Shown here piece by piece: positions 1-7,646 of a DNA stretch of 64,000 bases (positions within the stretch are counted from its first letter, which is position 1; every line of letters starts with the position of its first letter). Source of the DNA: Alphaproteobacteria bacterium UBA6324 (GTDB taxonomy: Bacteria; Pseudomonadota; Alphaproteobacteria; CAAGCB01; CAG-977); assembly GCA_002439085.1 (NCBI GenBank), contig DJSW01000030.1:37599-101598 (forward strand), read 5' to 3'. The translations under genes and the position numbers were made by a program. The notes below the pieces were generated by a model that was not told where the DNA came from, did not search any database, and was given only the letters and a program-made list of their open reading frames with translations.

Positions 1-845
1 GCGTCGATTGTTCCGACCACGAAGTCAACATCAAAATCATGCTGAACATGATGGTCGCCGACGGCAAAATGACGATGGGGCAGCGCAACGATTTGCTGAA
101 ATCCATGCAAAACGACGTCGCCGATCTGGTGTTGCGCGACAACTATCAGCAAACGCAGATTGTGTCCTATATGCAGCACCGCGGTGCGAAAAGCATCCCC
201 GGCAACAAAAAGCTGATGCACGCGCTGGAAAAGGACGATCGGCTGAACAGAGCTTTGGAATCCCTGCCGTCGGACGCGGAAATGGACGCCCGTTTCAATC
301 AGGGCAAGGGGCTGACCCGTCCGGAATTGTGTGTTTTGATGGCTTACGCCAAGCTGTTTTTGTACGACGCCGTGTTGAACAGTGATTTGCCGGACGACAC
401 GTTTATTCGCGAAAAGCGGTTGCCGTGCTATTTCCCGCAGGTGTTGCGCGAAACGGCGGGCGATTATATTCTGAAACATCCGCTGCACCGCGAAATCAGC
501 GCGACGATGATCGTCAACAACCTGATCAATCGCGTCGGCGTCAATTTCATCGGCAAAATGCGTTCGGAAAGCGGCGCGCCCGTCGTCGATGTTGTCAAAG
601 CTTATCTGGTCGTGGCCGAAGCCTATAAGACCGAAGAGCTGTTCGCGATGATCGAATCCAAGGACGGCGCGTTGGACGCGATGCGTCAGGCTGACGAAAT
701 GCGCGCGCTGGTCGCCGAAATCGAAAACATGACCTTGACGGTTTTACGCAACGGCATGGAGGGCGGGATCGCCGAGGAAGCCGTCAATCAAAGCGGGCAT
801 AAGGACGAAAAGTTTTCTAAATTGCGTCGGGAATTGTCCGCGTAA
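1..845 (+). CDS. NAD-glutamate dehydrogenase, C-terminal part (cut by the window edge)
   Basis: The window opens inside this gene: the frame is open from base 3 to a stop at 843-845, leaving 281 residues. They match the C-terminal end of the large (about 1,600-residue) NAD-dependent glutamate dehydrogenase common in alphaproteobacteria, a cytoplasmic enzyme that deaminates L-glutamate to 2-oxoglutarate and ammonium, feeding amino-acid carbon into the TCA cycle. Family-like segments are DCSDHEVNIKI at the start of the visible part and GLTRPELCVLMAYAKL in the middle. The N-terminal regulatory domains and the catalytic core lie outside the window. The next gene starts nine bases after the stop in the same direction, so the two may be co-transcribed. 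Confidence 0.9.
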   Translation, partial: VDCSDHEVNIKIMLNMMVADGKMTMGQRNDLLKSMQNDVADLVLRDNYQQTQIVSYMQHRGAKSIPGNKKLMHALEKDDRLNRALESLPSDAEMDARFNQGKGLTRPELCVLMAYAKLFLYDAVLNSDLPDDTFIREKRLPCYFPQVLRETAGDYILKHPLHREISATMIVNNLINRVGVNFIGKMRSESGAPVVDVVKAYLVVAEAYKTEELFAMIESKDGALDAMRQADEMRALVAEIENMTLTVLRNGMEGGIAEEAVNQSGHKDEKFSKLRRELSA

Positions 846-854
846 GGGGGAAAG

Positions 855-1658
855 ATGAAAAAAGCCCTGTTGTTCCTGTTGCTGATGCCGGTGTTGGCCG
901 GATGTACGCTGAAACCGCTGGAGTCGCAGGATCGCCCCGCGGCAAGTTGCGACAACATCGACCGCGTCATCAATGTTGTTTACGAGGACGACGATGTCAT
1001 CGTCGTGAACAAACAGGCCGGCGTTTCCGCTTTTTACAGCGGCGAAAAGAAAGACGAGTCCGTCGCGGAATTGTTGCGCGTCCGCGCCGGCTGTCGCGAC
1101 TTGTCGGCCGAAACGCAATGGTTTTACAGGGTTGACGCGCTTGACCGCGGCGCGCAGGGGCTGATCCTGTTCGCCAAAAACAAAAAGGCGCAGCAGTTTT
1201 TGTTGCGGCAGTCGCGCGACGGCAATATCGAAAAGCGGTACTTTACGATTGTCGAGGGCGTCGTGAAAAAGGACGGCAGCGTCATCAACGCGCCGGTTGA
1301 CAAAGACCCCGCGGATAAAACGGGACGCAAGATGAAAACCGTCAAAAAGGGAACGGGGCAGGACGCCGCGACCGGATACACCGTTATGCGCCGATTGAAA
1401 AACGCGACGTATCTGGATGTGTCCGAACGCACCCGCCGCCGGCATCAGGTGCGCGCGCATCTGGCGTCCGTCGGTCATCCCGTTTTCGGGGACGCGGCAT
1501 ACGGCGCGACGTTCAGCGGCGGTTTTTCGGGCGGTTTGGCGATGCAGGCGTACTTTTTGCGGTTCAAACGGCCGTTTTCCAATGAAATTTTGGAATTGCA
1601 GTTGACGTCGGCGGATCGGTTGGCGCAGGCCGTCGATTTCGCGCAAAGCCGTCCGTGA
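855..1658 (+). CDS. RluA-family pseudouridine synthase-like protein with a lipoprotein signal
   Basis: A 267-residue protein of the RluA/RsuA pseudouridine synthase fold. Family landmarks are YEDDDVIVVNKQAG (canonical EDDxxxVxNKPAG), GLILFAKN, and RRRHQVRAHLASVGHPVFGD (canonical GRxHQIRxHL..GxPxxGD). The catalytic motif HRLDxxTSG is degraded to DALDRGAQG: the nucleophilic Asp is kept (Asp97) but the preceding His-Arg and following Thr-Ser are gone. The N terminus is a lysine-start hydrophobic stretch ending in the lipobox LAGC (Cys17), which predicts export and lipidation, unexpected for an RNA-modifying enzyme. The start has an AAGGGGGAAAG ribosome site just upstream, so the signal is part of the protein. 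Fold assignment is fairly safe; activity, substrate and location are open. Confidence 0.75.
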   Translation: MKKALLFLLLMPVLAGCTLKPLESQDRPAASCDNIDRVINVVYEDDDVIVVNKQAGVSAFYSGEKKDESVAELLRVRAGCRDLSAETQWFYRVDALDRGAQGLILFAKNKKAQQFLLRQSRDGNIEKRYFTIVEGVVKKDGSVINAPVDKDPADKTGRKMKTVKKGTGQDAATGYTVMRRLKNATYLDVSERTRRRHQVRAHLASVGHPVFGDAAYGATFSGGFSGGLAMQAYFLRFKRPFSNEILELQLTSADRLAQAVDFAQSRP

Positions 1659-1728
1659 CGGTCGTTGCGGCGGGCGCGTTTCCGCCGTTTTGCGCGCTTC
1701 ATTAAAAAAATATGACATTTTCAATGCT

Positions 1729-1797
1729 AAAGGACTATCCAAAAGGCCGTTTTTGTGGTATATAGGATAGTCCTTTAAAGGAAAGGCGCAGTCCTTT
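1729..1797 (+). promoter_or_regulatory. carD promoter region with inverted repeat and extra half-site
   Basis: AAAGGACTATCC (1729-1740) and its exact reverse complement GGATAGTCCTTT (1765-1776) flank 24 bases that include TGGTATATA, an extended -10-like element (TATATA at 1759-1764). The left arm covers the expected -35 position and the right arm the start-site region. AGTCCTTT recurs at 1790-1797, 21 bases after its copy at 1769-1776, about two helical turns. The arrangement resembles an operator laid over a promoter; the binding protein is unknown. Confidence 0.5.
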
Positions 1798-1899
1798 CCG
1801 CGAAAAACTTTAAAGACAAGTTGTGAAAGCGCGGCTTTTTCATTGGAAAAAGTCGAAAGCCCTTTTCACACGGGTAAACCTTGATAGAGGATACTTGAA

Positions 1900-2400
1900 A
1901 TGGTGAAGGAAGTTTCTTTTTCGACCGGTGATTTCGTCGTTTATCCGACCCATGGCGTCGGCAAAGTGTTGAGCATCACGAAAGACACCGTCGCGGGACA
2001 GGAATTGGAATTGATCGCCGTCCATTTTGACAAAGACCGCATGACTTTGCGCGTTCCAATGGCCAAGGCTAAAAATTCCGGATTAAGAAAGCTGTCGAAC
2101 AAAAACATCATGGACACGGCTTTGGAAACGTTGCGCGGAAAATCCAAAACGAAACGCACGATGTGGAGCCGCCGCGCGCAGGAATACGAAGCGAAAATCA
2201 ATTCCGGCGATCCGGTGTCCATCGCCGAAGTCGTCCGCGACCTGTACCGGTCGCAGTCGCAATCCGACCAGTCGTACAGCGAACGCCAAATTTATGAACA
2301 GGCGTTGGATCGTTTGGCGAACGAGCTGGCCGCGTTGGAAAAAATCAACACACAGGAAGCCACCGTCAAACTGTGCGATATTCTGCAGTTGGCCGGTTGA
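1900..2400 (+). CDS. carD: CarD/CdnL-family RNA polymerase-binding regulator
   Basis: A 166-residue protein starting with the CarD/RID domain: FSTGDFVVYPTHGVGKV is the typical opening of the N-terminal Tudor-like part that contacts the RNA polymerase beta subunit, followed by an all-helical C-terminal domain (about residues 60-166) that in CdnL proteins touches the upstream edge of the -10 element and stabilises open complexes, for instance at rRNA promoters. Length fits the alphaproteobacterial family. The ATG follows a GAGGATACTTGAA ribosome site. The gene stands alone between a long repeat-containing promoter region and a strong terminator, so it is probably monocistronic. Confidence 0.93.
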   Translation: MVKEVSFSTGDFVVYPTHGVGKVLSITKDTVAGQELELIAVHFDKDRMTLRVPMAKAKNSGLRKLSNKNIMDTALETLRGKSKTKRTMWSRRAQEYEAKINSGDPVSIAEVVRDLYRSQSQSDQSYSERQIYEQALDRLANELAALEKINTQEATVKLCDILQLAG

Positions 2401-2420
2401 TCCTGTTTCAGCGCAAATTC

Positions 2421-2446
2421 AAAGAGGGGTTTTCGCCCCTCTTTTT
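2421..2446 (+). terminator. Bidirectional intrinsic terminator after carD
   Basis: AAAGAGGGG (2421-2429) pairs perfectly with CCCCTCTTT (2436-2444) over a six-base loop and is followed by T residues. The minus strand has AAA before the stem as well, so it can also serve the convergent membrane-protein gene ending at 2450. Confidence 0.85.
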
Positions 2447-2449
2447 ATG

Positions 2450-3166
2450 TTATAAGCGGTCGTTTTCCGCCTGTTTGCACGGGAAGAACAGGGCTTTGTT
2501 TTGATGAAACTGGATCAGGGCGACGATGCCCAAAACGGGCAGGCAGGTTTCCAGTGTTTCTTCCATGATTTGGCACGCGCCGAACCAGACCCCCGAACGG
2601 TCGAGCGGGAATCCGCGCTTGGCCAAATTCGCGGGCAGGCGGTCGAAAATTTTGCACATCGCGCCGGCGGACAGCAAAGTGATGATCGTCCATGAACCCG
2701 CTTTTTTGCCGAAAAATCCCTTGAATGCCGGAATCAGGTACACATACATGGCGTAGGCGAACGCCGCGCCAATCGTCAGCAGGCAGAGAGCAGAAACGAC
2801 TTTTAAAATCGGCGAATTGTCCGGATTGGTAAAAAAACGGATCTTAAACGCCGTCGTGTCCGTTCCGGCCAACCAGTGCTGAATGCCGGATTCGCGCAAC
2901 AGGGCGGCGACGGCGAAAAAGCAAAACAGCGCGAACATCCTTTTTTCACGCGCCGATTGGAAATCCGTCCTGAAACGGAACAGGGCGGTCAGCAGGGACG
3001 CGTAGCAAAAATAGGTGATCCAGTCCAATGCGCCGAAATCGGCCGTCCACGCCGTCAGGTCGTCCGCGTAAAAAGAAAACGCGGCCGCGTATGAAAATAA
3101 AAGGAAAATCATTGTCAGTGCGGCTGAGATATAAAATTTATTTGCAAGTTTTTTCATTTTTATCAC
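2450..3166 (-). CDS. Predicted inner-membrane protein of unknown function
   Basis: A 238-residue protein I do not recognise. It has about five to six hydrophobic segments (near residues 12-30, 48-62, 80-92, 120-145, 158-172 and 205-220), suggesting an integral inner-membrane protein. Notable polar spots are an Arg-Glu-Ser-Gly-Ile stretch after the third segment and the conserved-looking MEETLET near residue 205 inside a hydrophobic context. The first ATG (MIKMKK) is used; a second in-frame ATG three codons later is equally possible. It converges on carD and is preceded by a long AT-rich gap, so it appears to have its own promoter. No catalytic motif is visible. Confidence 0.6.
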   Translation of the reverse strand: MIKMKKLANKFYISAALTMIFLLFSYAAAFSFYADDLTAWTADFGALDWITYFCYASLLTALFRFRTDFQSAREKRMFALFCFFAVAALLRESGIQHWLAGTDTTAFKIRFFTNPDNSPILKVVSALCLLTIGAAFAYAMYVYLIPAFKGFFGKKAGSWTIITLLSAGAMCKIFDRLPANLAKRGFPLDRSGVWFGACQIMEETLETCLPVLGIVALIQFHQNKALFFPCKQAENDRL

Positions 3167-3547
3167 CGTTTGTATATAATCGTTCTTGTTTATATGAATG
3201 TTTTTTAATTCCGGTCAATGTGTATTTTTCAGATTGTTCTGATATAATGATTGATTTTTTTATTAATATCAGATGTGTAAATATCTGTTTGATTTAAAAT
3301 AAAATTCTATCTGTATAAAAGTGAATGTTGTTTTTGATGCGCTTGTTTTTCGGAACGCGCGGAGATCGTTTCCGGCGCGATGAAAAGTGAACGGATCGTT
3401 TTTTATTTCAGATTTTCAAAAACGTAATTATGAGAAATCTTTAAAAGAATGTGTTTTATCATTATAAAGATGATATCATATTTTTTTCTTGATTTTAATG
3501 ATCGGGGCGGCACAATAAGGGCGTTTGTTTTAAAAGAGGTTTCGGCC
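3167..3547. other. AT-rich gene-free stretch of 381 bases
   Basis: Markedly more AT-rich than the flanking coding DNA, with many T runs and stop codons in all frames. It must hold the promoters of the divergent membrane-protein gene and the InsA-like gene. I see no tRNA, no clear terminal inverted repeat of an insertion sequence and no small gene with a convincing ribosome site. The composition hints at acquired DNA. Confidence 0.5.
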
Positions 3548-3997
3548 ATGGAATTGAAATGTTTAAGATGCGGGTGCGACAAGGCGGTGAAAAACGGTTT
3601 TGTCGGCGGTTTGCAACGTTATAAATGCAAAAAATGCGGTTATCAGTACACGAAAACGAAACCGCACGGCCGTAGCGATCAGGAAAAACGGACGGCGGTT
3701 ATGCTGTATGCGTCCGGAATGTCGATGAGCATGATCGCCAAATTGATCGGCGTCAGCGTGCAAACGGTATCCCGTTGGATGAAAACGGTTTATACGGAAT
3801 ATCTGGACGAGATTCCTAAAATGGAACAGATGAAAAGGGTGAAGCTGAAAGAGGTTCTGGCGTATCTGTCGGCTTTGGACAAAGAGGATTTGAACCGTGA
3901 ATCCTTTGTTTTGGGAACCGAATTGCCGAATGGTAGCAAGCTTCAAATCATTATCGAAAATTCAAATCCGGCAAAGAAAAGGAGCGGTCAGGATTGA
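3548..3997 (+). CDS. InsA/IS1-type zinc-ribbon plus HTH protein, without a partner transposase
   Basis: A 149-residue protein starting at the ATG of MELKCLRCG, chosen because AGAGGT lies upstream and because the zinc ribbon begins immediately after it; the longer open frame upstream lacks these features. Residues 4-33 form a CxxC...CxxC zinc ribbon (CLRC and CKKC), followed by a helix-turn-helix around SMIAKLIGVSVQTVSRWMK. This is the architecture of IS1 InsA-type DNA-binding proteins. No InsB-like catalytic ORF follows; instead the gene runs ten bases into the 3' end of the convergent glycosylase gene. It may be a remnant of an insertion element or a domesticated DNA-binding regulator; the intact frame slightly favours the second. 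Confidence 0.65.
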   Translation: MELKCLRCGCDKAVKNGFVGGLQRYKCKKCGYQYTKTKPHGRSDQEKRTAVMLYASGMSMSMIAKLIGVSVQTVSRWMKTVYTEYLDEIPKMEQMKRVKLKEVLAYLSALDKEDLNRESFVLGTELPNGSKLQIIIENSNPAKKRSGQD

Positions 3998-4776
3998 ACC
4001 GCCAACCGTTTTTTTACGGTCAGCAGGTCGCGCCACGCCAGTTTTTTTTGCGCGGGGGTGCGCAGCAGAAACGCGGGGTGAAAAGACGCCAGCGCGTCAA
4101 TGACGGTTTCGCCGTCGCGATAACTCATCCACCGGCCTCGCGTTTTCGTTATGCCGGCGTTGGTATTCATCAGGGCGGACACGGCACTGCCGCCCAGCAG
4201 CAGAAGAACATCCGGTTTAACCAGTGCGATGTGGCGGCGCACGAACGGTGTGAACAACGCCATTTCCGATTCGGACGGTTTGCGGTTGGCCGGCGGACGC
4301 CATGGCAGAATGTTGGAAATATAGACTTGCGTCCTGTCCAATCCGATTGATTTCAGCATCAGATCCAGCAAATGGCCGCTGGCGCCGACAAAGGGCAATC
4401 CCTGCCGGTCTTCCTCCGCGCCGGGGGCTTCGCCGATGATCATCAGGCGGGCGTCCGGATTTCCGGCCGCGAAAACCATATTGGTCGCCGTTTCTTTCAA
4501 CGAACAGCCGTCGAAATCGGCGATGGCGGCGCGCAGTTCGTCCAAAGTCGCCGCCTGTCCGGCCAAAGCGATTGTCGGCGGGGGCGGCAAAGGGGCGGAT
4601 TCTGTTTTTTGCGGCGCAGGGGCGAACACGACGGGGACGGATTCGACGGCGTCGGCGGGGGCGTCGTTTTTTTCAACCGATGCAAAACGGTTGACGGGGG
4701 TGTCGCCGATCGTTTCGTCAACCCCCGCGGTGATTTGCCATTGCAACAGTTTTTCTGCCGGAATTTGTTCTGTCAT
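3988..4776 (-). CDS. Uracil-DNA glycosylase, family 4/5-like
   Basis: A 262-residue base-excision repair enzyme that removes uracil from DNA. The catalytic block reads GEAPGAEEDRQGLPFVG and the C-terminal motif is SFHPAFLLRTPAQKKLAWRD; both match the family-4/5 uracil-DNA glycosylase superfamily. The first 90 or so residues are a Pro/Ala-rich linker, usual in alphaproteobacterial members. The four cysteines that bind a 4Fe-4S cluster in typical family-4 enzymes are missing: only one Cys (in FDGCSLKETATN) sits at the corresponding N-terminal place. This looks like the cluster-free alphaproteobacterial variant. It converges on, and overlaps by ten bases, the InsA-like gene. Confidence 0.85.
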   Translation of the reverse strand: MTEQIPAEKLLQWQITAGVDETIGDTPVNRFASVEKNDAPADAVESVPVVFAPAPQKTESAPLPPPPTIALAGQAATLDELRAAIADFDGCSLKETATNMVFAAGNPDARLMIIGEAPGAEEDRQGLPFVGASGHLLDLMLKSIGLDRTQVYISNILPWRPPANRKPSESEMALFTPFVRRHIALVKPDVLLLLGGSAVSALMNTNAGITKTRGRWMSYRDGETVIDALASFHPAFLLRTPAQKKLAWRDLLTVKKRLAVQS

Positions 4777-4917
4777 GACGGCGAGGATATCACACTTCGC
4801 CGGTCAAAGCGAACCGTTTTCTTATAAATCGGATAATCCGGCCGCGAATCGAGGTCGCACTTGATTTTTTAAGCGAAACAGAACACAATGAACCAACTTT
4901 GTTCAGGAATACCGGTC

Positions 4918-6699
4918 ATGCGCATTCATTCAAAAATATACGCTTTGTTGATTTTGATTCTGGCGGCCTGCGTCCCGCACCACACGGGCGCCGCGCCGGA
5001 CGCCGCGGCCGGAAACGCGGAAACGGCGGTTCGGGCGTTGCCGGCGGCGGGGGATTACCTGCTGTATTTGCAGGCGCGGCAGGATCAGGATTTCGCCGCG
5101 GCGGCGAAGTATTTGCAAAAAGCGTTGGACGCCGATCCGGACAACCGCGCTTTGCAATCGGAGATGTTCGCCCTGTTGGCCGTGGACGGCCGGATCGCCG
5201 AAGCCTATCCCTACGCGATGAAAGAATTGGAACACGCGCCCGATTCGCTGTTGGCGTCGCTGGTCGCCGTGTCGTACCATGCGCAGAAAAACGACTATGC
5301 CGCCGCGTTGCGCCAGCTGGAAAGCTTTCACGGCGGGGAGGAGGGGAATTTCCTGTTCCCCTTGATCGAAGTGTGGCTGCAGGCCGGCGCGGGGGATCGC
5401 AAAAAGGCGTTGAAAGCGTTGGAAAAGCTGAACAAGGACGGTTTGGAATCCCTGTATTATTTCCACGCGGCCGCCCTGTACGATTATTGGGGCGAAACGC
5501 AAAAGGCCGAACGGAATTACGAAGCTTTGTTGAGCGAGCCGGGGGGGCTGTCCCTGCGCGCGTCGCAGGTATATGGCAATTTTTTACTGCGCCAAGGGCG
5601 GACGAAGCAGTTTAACGCTTTGGTCGAAGCCTACCGCAAAGGGGCGAAGTCCTATCCGTTGACGGACGAACGGTTCTTTACCGCCGGCGCGGCGAACGCC
5701 GATCGCAAAGTGCCTAAAAGTATCGCGTCGCCCAAGGCCGGTCTGGCCGAGGCGTTTTTCGACGTTTCGGGCAGTTTGGCGGAAAAGGGGAATGCGGACG
5801 TGTCGCTGTTTTTCATCCGCTTCGGGTTGGCGCTTGATCCGTCGCTGTCCCTGGCGCGGGTGTTGTTGGGTGAGATTTACGAAAAACAGGGGCGTTACGA
5901 CGCCGCGTTGCAACTGTACGCCGAAGAGGGGGAAAACTCCGAAACCTACTTTGCCGGACGGATTCGCATGGGGATCATTTATGCCGAAAAGGGTGATTTG
6001 GGCGCCGCAGAAAAGGTTTTGAAAGAAATGGCCGTCAAACGCCCCGATCTGGCTTTTCCGTGGATCGAACTGGGCGATATTTTCTTGAAAAACAAAAAAT
6101 TTCCGCAGGCGATCGACGCCTATTCGCAGGCGGTTGAAAGAATTCCCCTCCCGAACCGTTCGCATTGGGGGCTGTTTTACAGCCGCGGCGTCGCTTATGA
6201 ACGCAACGGACAGTGGGATTTGGCTGAACAGGATTTGTTGCAGGCGCTGATTCTGTCGCCGGATCAGCCGCTGACCCTGAACTATTTGGGGTATTCATGG
6301 ATCGAACGCGGGAAAAATATCCGGAAAGCCAAGGAAATGTTGGAAACGGCGGCGTTTTTGGCACCGCGCGAAGGGTTCGTCATCGACAGTTTGGGGTGGA
6401 CGTACTACCTTTTAAAGGAATATCCGAAAGCCGTCGGTATTTTGGAAAACGCCGTCGGTTTGGATCCCGACAGTGCCGTGATCAACGACCATTTGGGGGA
6501 CGCCTATTGGCGCGTCGGTCGCAAACGCGAGGCGCGGTTCCAATGGGCGAAAGCTTTGGCGATGAAGGACGATTTTTCCGGCGACGGGCGCGCGCGCGTG
6601 GAAATGAAGTTGGAGCAAGGGCTTGACCGTGTCGGCGATCGGTTGAATCTGCGCGCGGGAACGTTGAAAAAAGCCAAAAAATCGAGAAAGTCGAAATGA
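4918..6699 (+). CDS. TPR-repeat lipoprotein
   Basis: A 593-residue protein made almost entirely of tetratricopeptide repeats after an N-terminal lipoprotein signal ending in LAAC (Cys18). The ATG at 4918 is preferred over an in-frame ATG ten codons earlier because it leaves a proper signal peptide and has CAGGAA upstream. TPR helices can be followed from about residue 50 to 560, with the clearest repeats near YLQKALDADPDNRALQSEMF and in the C-terminal third. The last residues are Lys-rich. Its stop overlaps the ispE start as ATGA, a pairing seen in many alphaproteobacteria, implying translational coupling. The protein probably works as a periplasmic or outer-membrane scaffold; its partner is unknown. 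Confidence 0.8.
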   Translation: MRIHSKIYALLILILAACVPHHTGAAPDAAAGNAETAVRALPAAGDYLLYLQARQDQDFAAAAKYLQKALDADPDNRALQSEMFALLAVDGRIAEAYPYAMKELEHAPDSLLASLVAVSYHAQKNDYAAALRQLESFHGGEEGNFLFPLIEVWLQAGAGDRKKALKALEKLNKDGLESLYYFHAAALYDYWGETQKAERNYEALLSEPGGLSLRASQVYGNFLLRQGRTKQFNALVEAYRKGAKSYPLTDERFFTAGAANADRKVPKSIASPKAGLAEAFFDVSGSLAEKGNADVSLFFIRFGLALDPSLSLARVLLGEIYEKQGRYDAALQLYAEEGENSETYFAGRIRMGIIYAEKGDLGAAEKVLKEMAVKRPDLAFPWIELGDIFLKNKKFPQAIDAYSQAVERIPLPNRSHWGLFYSRGVAYERNGQWDLAEQDLLQALILSPDQPLTLNYLGYSWIERGKNIRKAKEMLETAAFLAPREGFVIDSLGWTYYLLKEYPKAVGILENAVGLDPDSAVINDHLGDAYWRVGRKREARFQWAKALAMKDDFSGDGRARVEMKLEQGLDRVGDRLNLRAGTLKKAKKSRKSK

Positions 6700-7550
6700 A
6701 CGCCGTTTGTGAAAAGGCTCCGGCCAAAGTCAATTTGTATCTGCACGTCACGGGGCGGCGCGCGGACGGATACCATTTGCTGGACAGTCTGTTTGTTTTC
6801 GCCGCGGACGGCGATGTCGTCACGGTTCGTCCGGCGGAAAAGCTGAGTTTGCGGATCACGGGACCTTACGCCGGCGCGTTGCCGGGCACGGGCGACAATA
6901 TCGTGTTGAAAGCCGCGCGGATGTTGGCGCGAAAATGCGGGTGCGAACCGGCGGCCGAGATCACGCTGGAAAAGAATCTGCCCGTCGCGTCGGGAATCGG
7001 CGGCGGGTCGTCGGACGCGGCGGCGGCGCTGAAAGCGTTGTCAAAGCTGTGGCAATGCGATGTCGCGCGCGGGGATTTGGATGAAATCGCGCTGGCGTTG
7101 GGGGCGGACGTGCCGTCCTGTCTGGCGGCCGAAGCGGTGCAGGTTTCCGGAATCGGCGAAGTGTTGACGCCCGCGCCGGAATTGCCGCCGCTGTGTTTGC
7201 TGCTGGTCAATCCGAACCGTCCGGTTTCCACGCCCGCCGTTTTTAAGGCGCGCGATCCCGTGTTTTCCGATCCCGCCCCTTTCACGGAAAAAATGACGGA
7301 TTTCGACGCTTTTGTCGCGGAATTGAAAAAGCGGCATAATGATCTGAGCGACGCCGCCTGTCGCTTGGAACCCGCCGTTTCAGAGGTGTTGCGGGCGTTG
7401 GAATCCGCCCCCGCGTGCCGTTTGGCGCGGATGTCCGGCAGTGGCGGAACGTGTTTCGGCGTGTTCAAAACGGATCGGGACGCGTCATCATGTTTGTACG
7501 AAATGCGCGAAAAACACCCTGATTGGTGGTTTTTAAATACGCGCGTTTGA
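6696..7550 (+). CDS. ispE: 4-diphosphocytidyl-2-C-methyl-D-erythritol kinase
   Basis: A 284-residue GHMP kinase that phosphorylates the 2-hydroxyl of CDP-methylerythritol in the non-mevalonate isoprenoid pathway. The opening APAKVNLYLHVTGRRADGYH is the family signature, the phosphate-binding loop is LPVASGIGGGSSDAAAAL, and the third GHMP motif appears as MSGSGGTCFGVF. Length is normal. It begins inside the stop of the TPR lipoprotein gene (ATGA overlap), so the two form an operon, and no terminator is evident before the efflux genes, which have their own promoter-like sequence. Confidence 0.96.
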   Translation: MNAVCEKAPAKVNLYLHVTGRRADGYHLLDSLFVFAADGDVVTVRPAEKLSLRITGPYAGALPGTGDNIVLKAARMLARKCGCEPAAEITLEKNLPVASGIGGGSSDAAAALKALSKLWQCDVARGDLDEIALALGADVPSCLAAEAVQVSGIGEVLTPAPELPPLCLLLVNPNRPVSTPAVFKARDPVFSDPAPFTEKMTDFDAFVAELKKRHNDLSDAACRLEPAVSEVLRALESAPACRLARMSGSGGTCFGVFKTDRDASSCLYEMREKHPDWWFLNTRV

Positions 7551-7560
7551 TAAAAAGCGC

Positions 7561-7589
7561 TTGTAGGAATACGGCGACTTATGTATAAA
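7561..7589 (+). promoter_or_regulatory. Candidate sigma70-type promoter for the RND efflux genes
   Basis: TTGTAG (7561-7566) and TATAAA (7584-7589) are separated by exactly 17 bases and lie about 60 bases before the adaptor start. An AAGCGCTT palindrome sits immediately upstream and could be an operator. Inferred from consensus only. Confidence 0.5.
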
Positions 7590-7646
7590 AAAAGGTTGAT
7601 TGCCAGAGGCGGTCGGTCGTTTGAACCCTAGTCGGGAGATGTTTGT

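Noticed and set aside
1700..1720. Shared 14-base AAAAAATATGACAT also found near 19,060
   Set aside because: A single AT-rich 14-mer match in 64 kb is expected by chance, and the two contexts differ.
3970..4000. tRNA T-arm-like sequence near the end of the InsA-like gene
   Set aside because: Only a short GGATTGAACC match; no acceptor or anticodon stem could be formed around it.
7551..7646. Possible small RNA between ispE and the efflux operon
   Set aside because: Too short and without a terminator; better explained as promoter and ribosome site.
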